From the NCBI RefSeq assembly GCF_009720745.1, contig NZ_WNKX01000008.1:168557-232556 (forward strand): a stretch of 64,000 nt of DNA, written 5' to 3'. Under the pieces are notes generated by a model. It saw nothing but the letters and a program-made list of their open reading frames with translations, was not told the DNA's origin and did no database searches. The DNA comes from Massilia eburnea (GTDB lineage Bacteria > Pseudomonadota > Gammaproteobacteria > Burkholderiales > Burkholderiaceae_D). Position numbers and translations under genes: made by a program. This document shows, piece after piece, positions 27,885 through 36,872 of the stretch (the first letter of the stretch is position 1; every line of letters begins with the position of its first letter).

Positions 27885-29771
27885 ATGAGCCATCCCAGCC
27901 AATTCGACCTGCTGAAGCAGCGCCGCTTTGCACCATTTTTCTGGACGCAGTTCCTCGGCGCGTTCAACGACAACCTGTTCAAGACGGCGCTGGTGGTGGC
28001 GCTGGCGTTCGACGCCGCCAGCTGGACCGACCTGCCGGCATCGCTGATCACCAACCTGGTGCCGGGCCTGTTCATCCTGCCCTATGTGCTGTTCTCCGCG
28101 ACATCCGGACAGATCGCTGAAAAGGTGGAGAAGGGCAGGCTGGCCCGCATGATCAAATGGCTGGAGATCGGCATCATGTCCGTTGCGGCAGTCGGCTGGT
28201 TCACGCACACGCTGCCGCTGCTGCTGCTTGCGGTCCTGGGCATGGGCACCCACTCCACCCTGTTCGGCCCAGTCAAATACGCTTACATGCCGCAGCACCT
28301 GAAGCCGGAAGAACTCACTGGCGGCAACGGCATCGTTGAAATGGGAACCTTTGTCGGCATCCTGCTTGGCCAGGTGTTCGGCGCGATCATCGTCAACTTC
28401 AAGCCGGATGGCATTGCCTGGCTGGCGGCAGCGACCGTCGGCTTCGCGGTACTCGGCCTGGTTGCTGCGCACGGCATTCCAAATACGCCGGCGCCGCAGC
28501 CGGACCTCAAGGTCAACCTGAATCCCTTGACCGAATCGGTCCGCAACATCCGCTTCTCCGCCTCCAACCGCACGGTGTTCCTGTCGATGCTGGGCAATTC
28601 CTGGTTCTGGTTCTATGGCGCGATCGTGCTGGCCCAGTTCCCGGTCTACGCCAAGGATTTCCTGAAGGGCGACAACAGCGTCTTCGTGCTGCTGCTGACG
28701 ATGTTCTCGCTGGGGATCGGCGCCGGCTCGCTGCTGTGCGAAAAGCTTTCCGGCCGCAAGGTGGAAATCGGCCTGGTGCCGTTCGGCTCCATCGGCCTGT
28801 CGCTGTTCGGCATTGACCTCTACCTGGCCAGCCTTGGCTACAGCGCAAGCGGCACGGTGGATGCCTTCGCCATGGCGATGCAGCCGGGAGCCTGGCGCAT
28901 CATCCTGGACGTGATCCTGATCGGCGTATTCGGCGGCTTCTTCATCGTGCCCTTGTTCGCGCTGATCCAGTTGCGCGCCGACCCGCAGCACCTGTCGCGC
29001 ACCATCGCCGGCATGAACATCCTGAACGCGCTGTTCATGGTGGTGGCGACCGGCGTGGCGATCCTGCTGCTGAAAGAGGGCTTCACGATTCCGGAACTGT
29101 TCCTGGTCACAGCCATCCTGAATGGCCTGGTGGCGGCGTACATCTTCTCGCTGGTGCCCGAATTCCTGATGCGTTTCCTGGCCTGGATCCTGATCCACAC
29201 CGTGCATAAAGTGAAGACGGTCGATGCCGACCGCATTCCAGCCGAAGGCGGCGCAGTCCTGGTATGCAATCACGTGAGCTACGTCGACGCGATCGTGATC
29301 GTGGCCGCCAGCCCGCGCCCGATCCGCTTCGTGATGGACCACCGCATTTTCAAAACGCCATTCTTCGGCTGGATCTTCCGCACCGCCAAGGCGATACCGA
29401 TCGCACCTGCGAAGGAAGACCCGTGGCTGATGGAGAAAGCCTTCGTCGATATTGCGCAAGCCCTGCATGAAGGCGAGCTGGTTTGCATTTTCCCCGAAGG
29501 TAAGCTGACCAGCACGGGCGAGATGAATGAGTTCAAAGGCGGCATCAGCAAGATCATCGAACGCACCAAAGTGCCCGTCATTCCGATGGCGCTGCGCGGC
29601 CTGTGGGGCCACTTGTTCAGCCGCAGCAAGGACAGCCTGCTCGAACGCGCCTTCTGCAAAGGCTTCCGCTCGCAGCTGTCGCTGGCCGTTGGCCAGCCGG
29701 TCGATCCAACCGATGTCACCCCCGAAATGCTGTACCGCCAGGTAGCAGAATTGCGAGGCGACTGGAAGTAA
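27885..29771 (+). CDS. LplT-like MFS transporter fused to PlsC-type acyltransferase
   Basis: A 628-residue fusion. Residues about 1-415 form an MFS-type lysophospholipid transporter (opening FFWTQFLGAFNDNLFKTALV, the LplT signature). Residues about 440-625 form a glycerophosphate acyltransferase domain with the HX4D motif NHVSYVDAI (about 461) and the FPEGKLTSTGEM block (about 536). It would flip lysophospholipids inward and re-acylate them. Unlike the E. coli LplT/Aas pair there is no AMP-binding acyl-ACP synthetase domain, so the acyl donor must come from elsewhere. The gene is monocistronic and ends at a clear terminator. Confidence 0.88.
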   Translation: MSHPSQFDLLKQRRFAPFFWTQFLGAFNDNLFKTALVVALAFDAASWTDLPASLITNLVPGLFILPYVLFSATSGQIAEKVEKGRLARMIKWLEIGIMSVAAVGWFTHTLPLLLLAVLGMGTHSTLFGPVKYAYMPQHLKPEELTGGNGIVEMGTFVGILLGQVFGAIIVNFKPDGIAWLAAATVGFAVLGLVAAHGIPNTPAPQPDLKVNLNPLTESVRNIRFSASNRTVFLSMLGNSWFWFYGAIVLAQFPVYAKDFLKGDNSVFVLLLTMFSLGIGAGSLLCEKLSGRKVEIGLVPFGSIGLSLFGIDLYLASLGYSASGTVDAFAMAMQPGAWRIILDVILIGVFGGFFIVPLFALIQLRADPQHLSRTIAGMNILNALFMVVATGVAILLLKEGFTIPELFLVTAILNGLVAAYIFSLVPEFLMRFLAWILIHTVHKVKTVDADRIPAEGGAVLVCNHVSYVDAIVIVAASPRPIRFVMDHRIFKTPFFGWIFRTAKAIPIAPAKEDPWLMEKAFVDIAQALHEGELVCIFPEGKLTSTGEMNEFKGGISKIIERTKVPVIPMALRGLWGHLFSRSKDSLLERAFCKGFRSQLSLAVGQPVDPTDVTPEMLYRQVAELRGDWK

Positions 29772-29806
29772 AGAAGTGTAGTTTCGGACTACATACTTCT
29801 ACATAC

Positions 29807-29830
29807 AAAGGCGCCCTCGCGGCGCCTTTT
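29807..29830 (+). terminator. Rho-independent terminator after the LplT-PlsC gene
   Basis: GGCGCC (29810-29815), loop CTCGC, GGCGCC (29821-29826), flanked by AAA on the left and TTTT on the right. It lies 35 bases after the stop and can work in both directions. Confidence 0.8.
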
Positions 29831-29877
29831 CCGCTTCTTACAATTGGTTTCTCTAATAACTTTTGTAAGAAGGGTAG

Positions 29878-30603
29878 ATGATGAAAAAAGTCCTCGAAGC
29901 CGGCCTCGCCATTACCATGTTGTCCGCGCTGGCTGCATGCGGTGGCGGCGGTGGCGGCGGCGGTGATGACCGGCCGGAGAAAGCCTCCATGCTGGTGGAC
30001 TTCGACAGGGATGGCGTTACCGGCTGGACGGGCAGTACTTCCGATTACACGCCGGAGACCGCGCCGACCAACGTCACCTTCGAACAGCGCGGGCTGCCGG
30101 CGCCGATTAACGGTAAAGGCTATTTCATCGGCGGCACCAACCGCAGCGACGACCTGTTCCTGTTCGTGAAGAGGCAATTCTCCGGCCTCAAAAAGAACGT
30201 TACCTACAACCTGGACTTCTCGCTCAAGTTTGCGAGCAACACACCTTCCGGCTGCCAGGGTGTGGGCGGCGCGCCCGGCGAATCGGTATGGATCTACGCC
30301 GGCGCCACAGCCGCGGAGCCGAAGGCCGTCACCGTCAACAACGACACCCGCATGAACATCGACCGCGGCAACCAGGCGCAAGGCGGCAAGGATGCCCAGG
30401 TGATCGGCAATATCGCCAACGGCCTCGCATGCGGCAGCACCGCATACGTCAGCAAGACGGTCAAGAATAACAAGGTGCAGAAGGTGACCACGGATGCCAA
30501 CGGCGATGTTTGGATCATCCTCGGCATCGACTCCGGCTTTGAGGCCTATTCGTCGGTAACGCTGCAAAGTGTGCAAATCGATGCAACGCCGTCCACCCCG
30601 TAA
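29878..30603 (+). CDS. hypothetical secreted lipoprotein with poly-Gly linker
   Basis: A 241-residue lipoprotein: signal peptide, lipobox ALAAC near residue 21, then eight glycines and an acidic stretch, the typical tether of surface lipoproteins. The mature domain (about 35-240) looks like an all-beta module with DFDRDGVTGWTG and carbohydrate-binding-like patterns (jelly-roll 'exterior' proteins such as PEP-CTERM or CBM-like folds), but I recognise no family with certainty. Two ATG codons in tandem (29878, 29881) precede it. It stands alone between two hairpins. Confidence 0.65.
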   Translation: MMKKVLEAGLAITMLSALAACGGGGGGGGDDRPEKASMLVDFDRDGVTGWTGSTSDYTPETAPTNVTFEQRGLPAPINGKGYFIGGTNRSDDLFLFVKRQFSGLKKNVTYNLDFSLKFASNTPSGCQGVGGAPGESVWIYAGATAAEPKAVTVNNDTRMNIDRGNQAQGGKDAQVIGNIANGLACGSTAYVSKTVKNNKVQKVTTDANGDVWIILGIDSGFEAYSSVTLQSVQIDATPSTP

Positions 30604-30617
30604 GCTTTGATTTGTCC

Positions 30618-30659
30618 GGTTAGTTGGCGCCGCAGCTACAATGTGCGGCTCAACTAACC
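30618..30659. promoter_or_regulatory. 42-base inverted repeat surrounding a -10-like box, upstream of the YaiI-family gene
   Basis: GGTTAGTTG (30618-30626) pairs with CAACTAACC (30651-30659), and inside it GCCGCA (30629-30634) pairs with TGCGGC (30644-30649), leaving a loop that contains TACAAT (30637-30642). It ends 7 bases before the next ATG. It could be an operator over the promoter, or an mRNA hairpin shielding a start codon that has no Shine-Dalgarno. Confidence 0.5.
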
Positions 30660-30666
30660 AATTTGA

Positions 30667-31140
30667 ATGCAATTCATGCACATCTGGGTCGACGCGGACG
30701 CCTGTCCCTCGGTTATCAAAGACATCCTGTTTCGCGTTGCCGAACGTACGCAGATCAACGTCACGCTGGTGGCAAACCAGTTGATCCGGGTGCCGGGTTC
30801 GCGCTTCATCAAGGCGCTGCAGGTTCCTTCAGGCGCGGACGCCGCCGATGCGGAAATCGTGGAGCGCCTCAGCGCAGGTGACATTGTCATCACCGGCGAC
30901 ATTCCGTTGGCCTCCCTCGTATTGGAGAAGGGCGGAATGCCGCTTAATCCGCGCGGCGAGTGGTACACCAAGGACACCATTGCGCAGCAATTGACGATGC
31001 GGGCCTTCATGGAGGAACTGCGCGGCGCCGGCGTTGATACCGGCGGTCCTTCTGCATTCAATCAGGGTGACCGCCAGAACTTTGCCAACGCGCTTGACCG
31101 CGAACTCGCGCGTAGACGCGCTCGCGGCGAGTCAACTTAG
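30667..31140 (+). CDS. YaiI/YqxD (UPF0178) family protein
   Basis: A 157-residue protein of the UPF0178/DUF188 family, with the family's N-terminal [20 protein letters not shown] and the internal [19 protein letters not shown] block (acidic residues typical of PIN-like nuclease folds). The biochemical function is not established. ATG at 30667 or 30676 are both possible (the family consensus starts near [10 protein letters not shown]). The 3' end overlaps the convergent small gene by four bases. Confidence 0.85.
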   Translation: MQFMHIWVDADACPSVIKDILFRVAERTQINVTLVANQLIRVPGSRFIKALQVPSGADAADAEIVERLSAGDIVITGDIPLASLVLEKGGMPLNPRGEWYTKDTIAQQLTMRAFMEELRGAGVDTGGPSAFNQGDRQNFANALDRELARRRARGEST

Positions 31141-31403
31141 TCCTCGAGGCCCTTGGACAGCACTTCGGCGACAAGGCTATTCATGTCGACGCCGCGTTCA
31201 TTTGCCATTGTGTGCAGCCGCTTCACCAGATCACCATTAAGCTTGACCGCAAACGGCACCAGGCCAAGCGCCTGATCGCGCTTGCGCTGCTCACGTTTAT
31301 CGATGGCCGGTCCGCCAGCGTTGCCGAATGCAGCAGCGCCTGGCGCCGCCATTTTGTTCATCAGCTTTTTGGCGTCGTTCTTTGCCAGATCTGTCTTTTT
31401 CAT
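31137..31403 (-). CDS. small ribbon-helix-helix-like protein
   Basis: An 88-residue basic protein. The C-terminal half ([34 protein letters not shown], quoted piecewise: strand VPFAVKL then two helices) has the strand-helix-helix order of CopG/Arc-type RHH DNA-binding proteins. The N-terminal 40 residues are Lys/Ala-rich and likely disordered. GGATCA precedes the ATG at an acceptable distance. No toxin partner is adjacent, so an antitoxin role is not supported. Confidence 0.6.
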   Translation of the reverse strand: MKKTDLAKNDAKKLMNKMAAPGAAAFGNAGGPAIDKREQRKRDQALGLVPFAVKLNGDLVKRLHTMANERGVDMNSLVAEVLSKGLED

Positions 31404-31425
31404 GCCGTGATCCTTTTCAAAGGCG

Positions 31426-32406
31426 CTATTCTACGAGCATCCCGATGGATTTCATCCATTTCTCCGCCAGCTCAGGCCAATGGGAGACAGGATCTGACGT
31501 CTTGCGTACTGCAAAGGCGTGTCCGCCGTGGGCGTACAAATGCATCTCGACCGGGATTTTCGCCTGTTGAAGCGCGAGATAATAGGTGAGGGAATGGCGT
31601 GGGTCGTCGGTCGGGTCATCGCTTGCAGCGACAATCAGCGTCGGCGGGCAGTCGGCTGCAATCCTGATCGACGGCTCAAGCGTAAGTCCGGGCTTTTTCC
31701 AGAGATGGCCTGGATAAAGCGCGATGGCGAAATCCGGCCGGCTACTTTGCTGGTCGGCTTTGTCGATGGCCTTGTAGCTGCGCTTGGTGTGATTGCTGAT
31801 TTCCGCCGCCATATGCCCGCCAGCGGAAAAACCGATCACGCCAATCTTGCGGGGATCGATTCCAAATTCCTCCGCTCGCGCACGCAGCAGGCCAATCGCG
31901 CGCTGCGCGTCCTGTAGCGCATAAGGCTGGTCAGGAATGCGCCGGCAATTGCACTCTTCGTTCCAGTACGGTCCCGAACCCGGCACGCGATATTTCAACA
32001 AGACGCATGTGATGCCCTTGGACGTAAGCCAATCGCAGATTTCTGTGCCTTCCAGGTCGATCGCCAATATCCTGTAACCGCCGCCGGGGAAGACGACGAC
32101 CGTCGCGCCGCTGTCCTTGCCGTGCGGCCGAAAGATCGACATGGTCGGACGCGAAACGAATTCGACTGCCACATAGGGACGGCCAGCGATCTGCTTGCTG
32201 CCAAATCCGTAAGACTCCCGGCCCGCCTTGAGCGTGGACGGAGAAGGTGGGCCCTTCGGCCACAGCGGGATCTCGAGTGCTTCTGCAGGCGGCTGCCAGA
32301 CCCTGCTTTGCCGATCTATCAGATTCTCCGCATGGGCCGCCCTAGTGAAGGAAAGAATGCATGTGATCTGCACAAGCAGTGCAGAAAGCCATTGAACTGT
32401 TCTCAT
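31426..32406 (-). CDS. secreted alpha/beta-hydrolase (BD-FAE/acetyl-esterase-like)
   Basis: A 326-residue hydrolase with a signal peptide (about 1-26, cleaved after AHA). The nucleophile elbow GFSAGG (about 194-199), the oxyanion-hole segment FPGGGY (about 110-115), an Asp in AASDDPTDD and a His in AHGGHAF complete the esterase/lipase picture. Close families include acetylxylan esterase and feruloyl-esterase-like proteins, so a role in carbohydrate-ester cleavage is plausible. Its composition is somewhat lower in GC than its neighbours, which may indicate separate acquisition. Confidence 0.8.
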   Translation of the reverse strand: MRTVQWLSALLVQITCILSFTRAAHAENLIDRQSRVWQPPAEALEIPLWPKGPPSPSTLKAGRESYGFGSKQIAGRPYVAVEFVSRPTMSIFRPHGKDSGATVVVFPGGGYRILAIDLEGTEICDWLTSKGITCVLLKYRVPGSGPYWNEECNCRRIPDQPYALQDAQRAIGLLRARAEEFGIDPRKIGVIGFSAGGHMAAEISNHTKRSYKAIDKADQQSSRPDFAIALYPGHLWKKPGLTLEPSIRIAADCPPTLIVAASDDPTDDPRHSLTYYLALQQAKIPVEMHLYAHGGHAFAVRKTSDPVSHWPELAEKWMKSIGMLVE

Positions 32407-32496
32407 TCGAACAGTATATCAATCTGGCAACTTTTTATTCTGCCTAAATGTCACTGCGTAGAATTACTGACCCTGTGGTCAGCTTCGCAAATCATG

Positions 32497-32518
32497 TTAG
32501 AATGATCGTTCATTCTAA
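32497..32518. promoter_or_regulatory. perfect inverted-repeat operator of the RND efflux operon
   Basis: TTAGAATGA (32497-32505) and TCATTCTAA (32510-32518) are perfect 9-base arms around TCGT. The left arm contains TAGAAT, a plausible -10 box. The site is 18 bases upstream of the efflux MFP start. TetR-family repressors of RND pumps bind such sites, and a TetR gene lies just beyond the operon (38921). Confidence 0.65.
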
Positions 32519-32535
32519 GTCTTTCGGGAAAAAAG

Positions 32536-33717
32536 ATGAATAATATGCAAAAGAAATTTGTGCTGCTGGGCGCTGTTGCCGCGGTGGCAGCAATGGTTGC
32601 CGGTTGCGGCGAAAAACAGGCCAGCGCAGCCCAGGGCGGCGCCAAGCAGGCGCCGGAAGTTGCCGTATTTACCGTGACGCCCCAGGCGCTGGCCATGAGC
32701 ACCGAACTGCCGGGCCGCACCGCCGCCTACCAGGTGGCTGAAGTGCGCCCGCAAGTCGGTGGCCTGATCCAGAAGCGTCTGTTCACCGAGGGCGCCGACG
32801 TCAAAGCCGGCGCGCAGCTGTACCAGATCGATTCCGCGACCTACCTGGCCGCCTTCAACTCCGCCAAGGCCAGCCTGGCCAAGGCCAAGGCCAACCTGGC
32901 CGCCGCCGCTCCCAAAGTCGCCCGCTACAAGGAGCTTGTCGCGATCGAGGGCGTAAGCCGCCAGGATTATGACGATGCAGTCGCCGCCCGCGAACAGGCG
33001 AAGGCCGAAGTGGAAGCCGCGCAAGCCGCGCTGGATTCGGCGCGCATCAATGTGGATTACACCAAAGTGGCGGCGCCGATTTCGGGCCGCATCAGCCGTT
33101 CCAATGTGACACCGGGTGCGCTGGTGACTGCCGGCCAGGCGAGCGCGCTGACCACTGTGCAGCAGCTGGATCCAATCTATGTCGACGTAACCCAGTCCAG
33201 CGAAGAGCTGCTGCGCCTGAAGCGCGAGATGGACAGCGGCTCGATCAAGAAAGTCAACGGGCAAGCTGCCGTGACGCTGCTGCTGTCCGACGGCAGCAAG
33301 TACGCGCTGCCAGGCAAGCTGCAGTTCTCCGACGTGAGCGTGGATCCGGGCACAGGCAACGTGACCCTGCGCGCGCTGTTCCCGAATCCGAAGCATGACC
33401 TGCTGCCGGGCATGTTCGTGCGCGCGGTACTGGAAACTGGCGTCAGCGAACAAGCGATCGCCGTGCCGCAAATGGGCGTGACCCGCAACCCGAAAGGCGA
33501 GGCCACTGCCCTGGTGCTGAACAAGGAAGGCAAGGTCGAACAGCGCGTGCTGCAGACCGGCGGCACCATCGGCGACAAATGGCTGGTGAAATCCGGCCTG
33601 GAGTCCGGCGACCGCGTCATTGTCGAGGGCCTGCAGAAAGTGAAGCCTGGTGCGCCGGCAGTCGTGGCGAAGAACACCAGCGGCGGCGATGCGCAGCGCC
33701 GGTCCGCGGCACGCTAA
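32536..33717 (+). CDS. RND efflux periplasmic adaptor (MexA/AcrA-like)
   Basis: A 393-residue membrane fusion protein. Lipoprotein signal with lipobox MVAGC (about residue 24), then the MFP order: barrel-sandwich half, a helical hairpin (about 100-170, KASLAKAKANLAAAAPKVAR), the second lipoyl half, and a beta-barrel. It links the inner-membrane pump to the outer-membrane channel. First gene of a three-gene operon, 16 bases before the pump gene, preceded by the palindromic operator. Confidence 0.92.
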   Translation: MNNMQKKFVLLGAVAAVAAMVAGCGEKQASAAQGGAKQAPEVAVFTVTPQALAMSTELPGRTAAYQVAEVRPQVGGLIQKRLFTEGADVKAGAQLYQIDSATYLAAFNSAKASLAKAKANLAAAAPKVARYKELVAIEGVSRQDYDDAVAAREQAKAEVEAAQAALDSARINVDYTKVAAPISGRISRSNVTPGALVTAGQASALTTVQQLDPIYVDVTQSSEELLRLKREMDSGSIKKVNGQAAVTLLLSDGSKYALPGKLQFSDVSVDPGTGNVTLRALFPNPKHDLLPGMFVRAVLETGVSEQAIAVPQMGVTRNPKGEATALVLNKEGKVEQRVLQTGGTIGDKWLVKSGLESGDRVIVEGLQKVKPGAPAVVAKNTSGGDAQRRSAAR

Positions 33718-33733
33718 GCGAGGAGCCTGAATC

Positions 33734-36700
33734 ATGTCCCGCTTCTTTATCAATCGCCCCATTTTCGCCTGGGTGCTCGCCATCGTAGTGATGCTGGCAG
33801 GCGTGATGGCGATCAAGGGCCTGCCAATTGCGCAGTACCCAAGCATTGCGCCGCCATCGATCTCGATCGCCGGCTCCTATCCGGGCGCATCGGCCAAGAC
33901 GGTGGAAGACGCCGTCACCCAGATCATCGAACAGAAGATGAAGGGTATCGATGGCCTGCGCTACATGTCGTCGACCAGCGATTCGACCGGCGGCATCAAT
34001 ATCACGCTGAACTTCAAGAGCGGCACCAATCCTGACATTGCTCAGGTGCAGGTGCAGAACAAGCTGCAGCTGGCGACGCCGTTGCTGCCTGCCGCCGTGA
34101 CCCAGCAAGGCCTGGTGGTGTCGAAGGCGACCCGCAACTTCCTGATGGTGTTCGGCTTCATCTCCGAAGACGGCAAGATGAAGCAGTCGGACCTGGGCGA
34201 CTATGTGGCCGCCAACGTGATCGATCCGCTCAGCCGTGTGCAGGGCGTGGGCGACGTCACGCTGTTCGGTTCCCAGTACGCGATGCGCATCTGGCTCGAC
34301 CCGCAGAAGCTGCAAGGCTTCCAGCTGACGCCCGCCGACGTGACGACCGCCATCCAGGCGCAGAACGCCGAAGTATCGGCCGGTGAACTGGGTGGCGCGC
34401 CTGCCGTGCCGGACCAGCAGCTGAACGCCACCGTGACGGCGCAAAGCCGCCTGCAGACGCCGGAACAATTCGGCGCCATCCTGCTGAAGACCACCGCCAG
34501 CGGCGCCACCGTGCACCTGCGCGATGTGGCCCGCATTGAGCTGGGCAACGAAAACTACAACACTGTGGCGCGCTACAACGGTGCGCCTGCGGTCGGCGTG
34601 GCGATCAAGCTGGCCACCGGCGCCAATGCGCTGGAAACCGCGGACCTGGTCAAGAAAAAGGTCGAAACGCTAGGCAAGCAGTTCCCGCAAGGGATGAAGG
34701 CCCAGGTGGCCTTCGACACCACGCCTTTCGTCAAGCTGTCGATTGAAGAAGTGGTCAAGACCCTGCTGGAAGCGGTGGTCCTGGTCTTCATCGTGATGTA
34801 CGTCTTCCTGCAGAATTTCCGCGCCACCCTGATCCCGACCTTTGCGGTGCCTGTGGTGCTGCTGGGTACTTTCGGCGTGCTGTTTTCGCTGGGCTACTCG
34901 ATCAACACGCTGACCATGTTCGCCATGGTGCTGGCCATCGGCCTGCTGGTGGACGATGCCATCGTCGTGGTGGAAAACGTCGAGCGCGTGATGACGGAGG
35001 AGGGCCTGTCGCCGAAAGAAGCAACCATCAAGTCCATGGGCCAGATCTCGGGCGCTCTGGTGGGTATTGCGATGGTGCTGTCCGCCGTGTTCGTGCCGAT
35101 GGCCTTTTTCGGTGGTTCCACCGGCGTGATTTACCGCCAGTTCTCCGTCACCATCGTGTCCGCGATGGTGCTGTCCGTGCTGGTGGCGATGGTGTTCACC
35201 CCTGCGCTGTGCGCCACCTTCCTGAAGCCTGGCTCACACGTTTCGGAGAAGGGTTTCTTCGGCTGGTTCAACCGTGCGTTTGACCGCAACAGCACCAAGT
35301 ACCAGGGCCTGGTCGGCAAGATGCTGGCGCGCAGCGGCCGCTCGCTGCTGGTCTACGGTGCACTGCTGGCCGTGCTGGCGGTATCCTTCATGCGCCTGCC
35401 GACTTCCTTCCTGCCGGAAGAAGACCAGGGCGTGCTGTTCTCGATGGTGCAGCTGCCGACCGGCGCTACCCAGCAACGCACCTTGAAAGTGCTGGAAAAG
35501 CTGGAACATCACTTCATGGAAGATGAAAAAGCGAACGTCGCTTCCGTCTTCACGGTGGCGGGCTTCAGCTTCGCCGGTAACGGCCAGAATGCCGGCCTGG
35601 CCTTCGTGCGCCTGAAGGACTGGTCCGAACGCAAGAACCCGGACCAGAAAGTGAAAGCGATCGCCGGCCGCGCCATGGGCGCCTTCTCGCAAATCCGCGA
35701 AGCGATGGTGTTTGCCTTTGCTCCGCCAGCCGTGATGGAACTGGGTAACGCCACCGGTTTCGACCTGCAGCTGCAAGACCAGGGCGGCGTCGGCCACGAT
35801 GCGCTGATGGCCGCACGTAACCAGCTGCTCGGCATGGCCGCCAAGAATCCGCTGCTGATGGCCGTGCGTCCCAACGGCCAGGAAGATACGCCGCAATTCA
35901 AGCTCGATATCGACCAGCAGAAAGCCACTGCACTCGGCTTGTCCGTCGCGGACGTGAACCGTGTGCTGAGCGTGGGCTGGGGCTCTTCCTACGTGAACGA
36001 CTTCGTAGACCGGGGCCGCGTCAAGCGCGTCTACCTGCAAGGCACGCCGGAATCGCGCATGGCGCCCGAAGACCTGAACAAGTGGTTCGTGCGCAATGCG
36101 CAGGGCGAAATGGTGCCATTCTCCGCTTTCGCCACCGGCCGCTGGATCTACGCCTCGCCGCGCCTGGAACGCTATAACGGCATTCCTTCGATGAACGTGC
36201 AGGGCATGCCCGCGCCAGGCGTCAGCTCCGGCGTCGCCATGGCCGAAATGGAAAAGCTGGTGGCGCAACTGCCGCCGGGCATCGGCTTCGAGTGGACCGG
36301 CCTGTCGCTGGAAGAGCGCGACTCAGGCTCGCAAACGACGATCCTGTACACCATTTCGGTGTTGATCGTGTTCCTGTGCCTGGCCGCATTGTATGAAAGC
36401 TGGTCGGTGCCGTTCTCGGTGCTGCTGGTGGTGCCGCTGGGTGTGATCGGTACCGTGCTTGCCACCTGGGGCTTCCACCTGGCGAACGACGTGTACTTCC
36501 AGGTCGGCTTGCTGACCGTGGTCGGCCTGTCGGCCAAGAACGCGATCCTGATCGTGGAATTTGCCAAGGAACTGCAAGAGAAGGGCATCGAACTGCGTGA
36601 AGCCACGCTGCAGGCGGCCAAGCTGCGCTTGCGCCCGATCCTGATGACGTCCATCGCCTTCGGCCTCGGCGTGCTGCCGCTGGCCATGGCAAGCGGCGCC

Positions 36701-36871
36701 GGTTCCGGCAGCCAGAACGCCATCGGCGTGGGCGTGCTGGGCGGCATGCTGACGGCTACTTTCCTCGGCATTTTCTTCGTGCCGGTGTTCTTCGTGGTGG
36801 TGCGTGCGTGGGTAGCCCGCAAGGCGCCTGCTGCGCCAGCCGCACCGGTCATTGCTTCGGAGGCGAACTGA
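33734..36871 (+). CDS. RND multidrug efflux pump (MexB/AcrB, HAE1 family)
   Basis: A 1045-residue inner-membrane pump of standard family length with 12 predicted helices. It opens [20 protein letters not shown]. The proton-relay residues are present: the Asp-Asp pair in [14 protein letters not shown] (about 408-409) and the Lys in [13 protein letters not shown] (about 938). Large periplasmic loops carry the substrate pocket. RBS GAGGAG precedes the start. Substrate range cannot be read directly, but HAE1 pumps export hydrophobic and amphiphilic drugs, dyes or detergents. Confidence 0.94.
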   Translation: MSRFFINRPIFAWVLAIVVMLAGVMAIKGLPIAQYPSIAPPSISIAGSYPGASAKTVEDAVTQIIEQKMKGIDGLRYMSSTSDSTGGINITLNFKSGTNPDIAQVQVQNKLQLATPLLPAAVTQQGLVVSKATRNFLMVFGFISEDGKMKQSDLGDYVAANVIDPLSRVQGVGDVTLFGSQYAMRIWLDPQKLQGFQLTPADVTTAIQAQNAEVSAGELGGAPAVPDQQLNATVTAQSRLQTPEQFGAILLKTTASGATVHLRDVARIELGNENYNTVARYNGAPAVGVAIKLATGANALETADLVKKKVETLGKQFPQGMKAQVAFDTTPFVKLSIEEVVKTLLEAVVLVFIVMYVFLQNFRATLIPTFAVPVVLLGTFGVLFSLGYSINTLTMFAMVLAIGLLVDDAIVVVENVERVMTEEGLSPKEATIKSMGQISGALVGIAMVLSAVFVPMAFFGGSTGVIYRQFSVTIVSAMVLSVLVAMVFTPALCATFLKPGSHVSEKGFFGWFNRAFDRNSTKYQGLVGKMLARSGRSLLVYGALLAVLAVSFMRLPTSFLPEEDQGVLFSMVQLPTGATQQRTLKVLEKLEHHFMEDEKANVASVFTVAGFSFAGNGQNAGLAFVRLKDWSERKNPDQKVKAIAGRAMGAFSQIREAMVFAFAPPAVMELGNATGFDLQLQDQGGVGHDALMAARNQLLGMAAKNPLLMAVRPNGQEDTPQFKLDIDQQKATALGLSVADVNRVLSVGWGSSYVNDFVDRGRVKRVYLQGTPESRMAPEDLNKWFVRNAQGEMVPFSAFATGRWIYASPRLERYNGIPSMNVQGMPAPGVSSGVAMAEMEKLVAQLPPGIGFEWTGLSLEERDSGSQTTILYTISVLIVFLCLAALYESWSVPFSVLLVVPLGVIGTVLATWGFHLANDVYFQVGLLTVVGLSAKNAILIVEFAKELQEKGIELREATLQAAKLRLRPILMTSIAFGLGVLPLAMASGAGSGSQNAIGVGVLGGMLTATFLGIFFVPVFFVVVRAWVARKAPAAPAAPVIASEAN

Positions 36872-36872
36872 T

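Noticed and set aside
31137..31403. Antitoxin of a toxin-antitoxin pair
   Set aside because: Although RHH-like, there is no small toxin gene in the same direction; the neighbours are an esterase and a YaiI-family gene.
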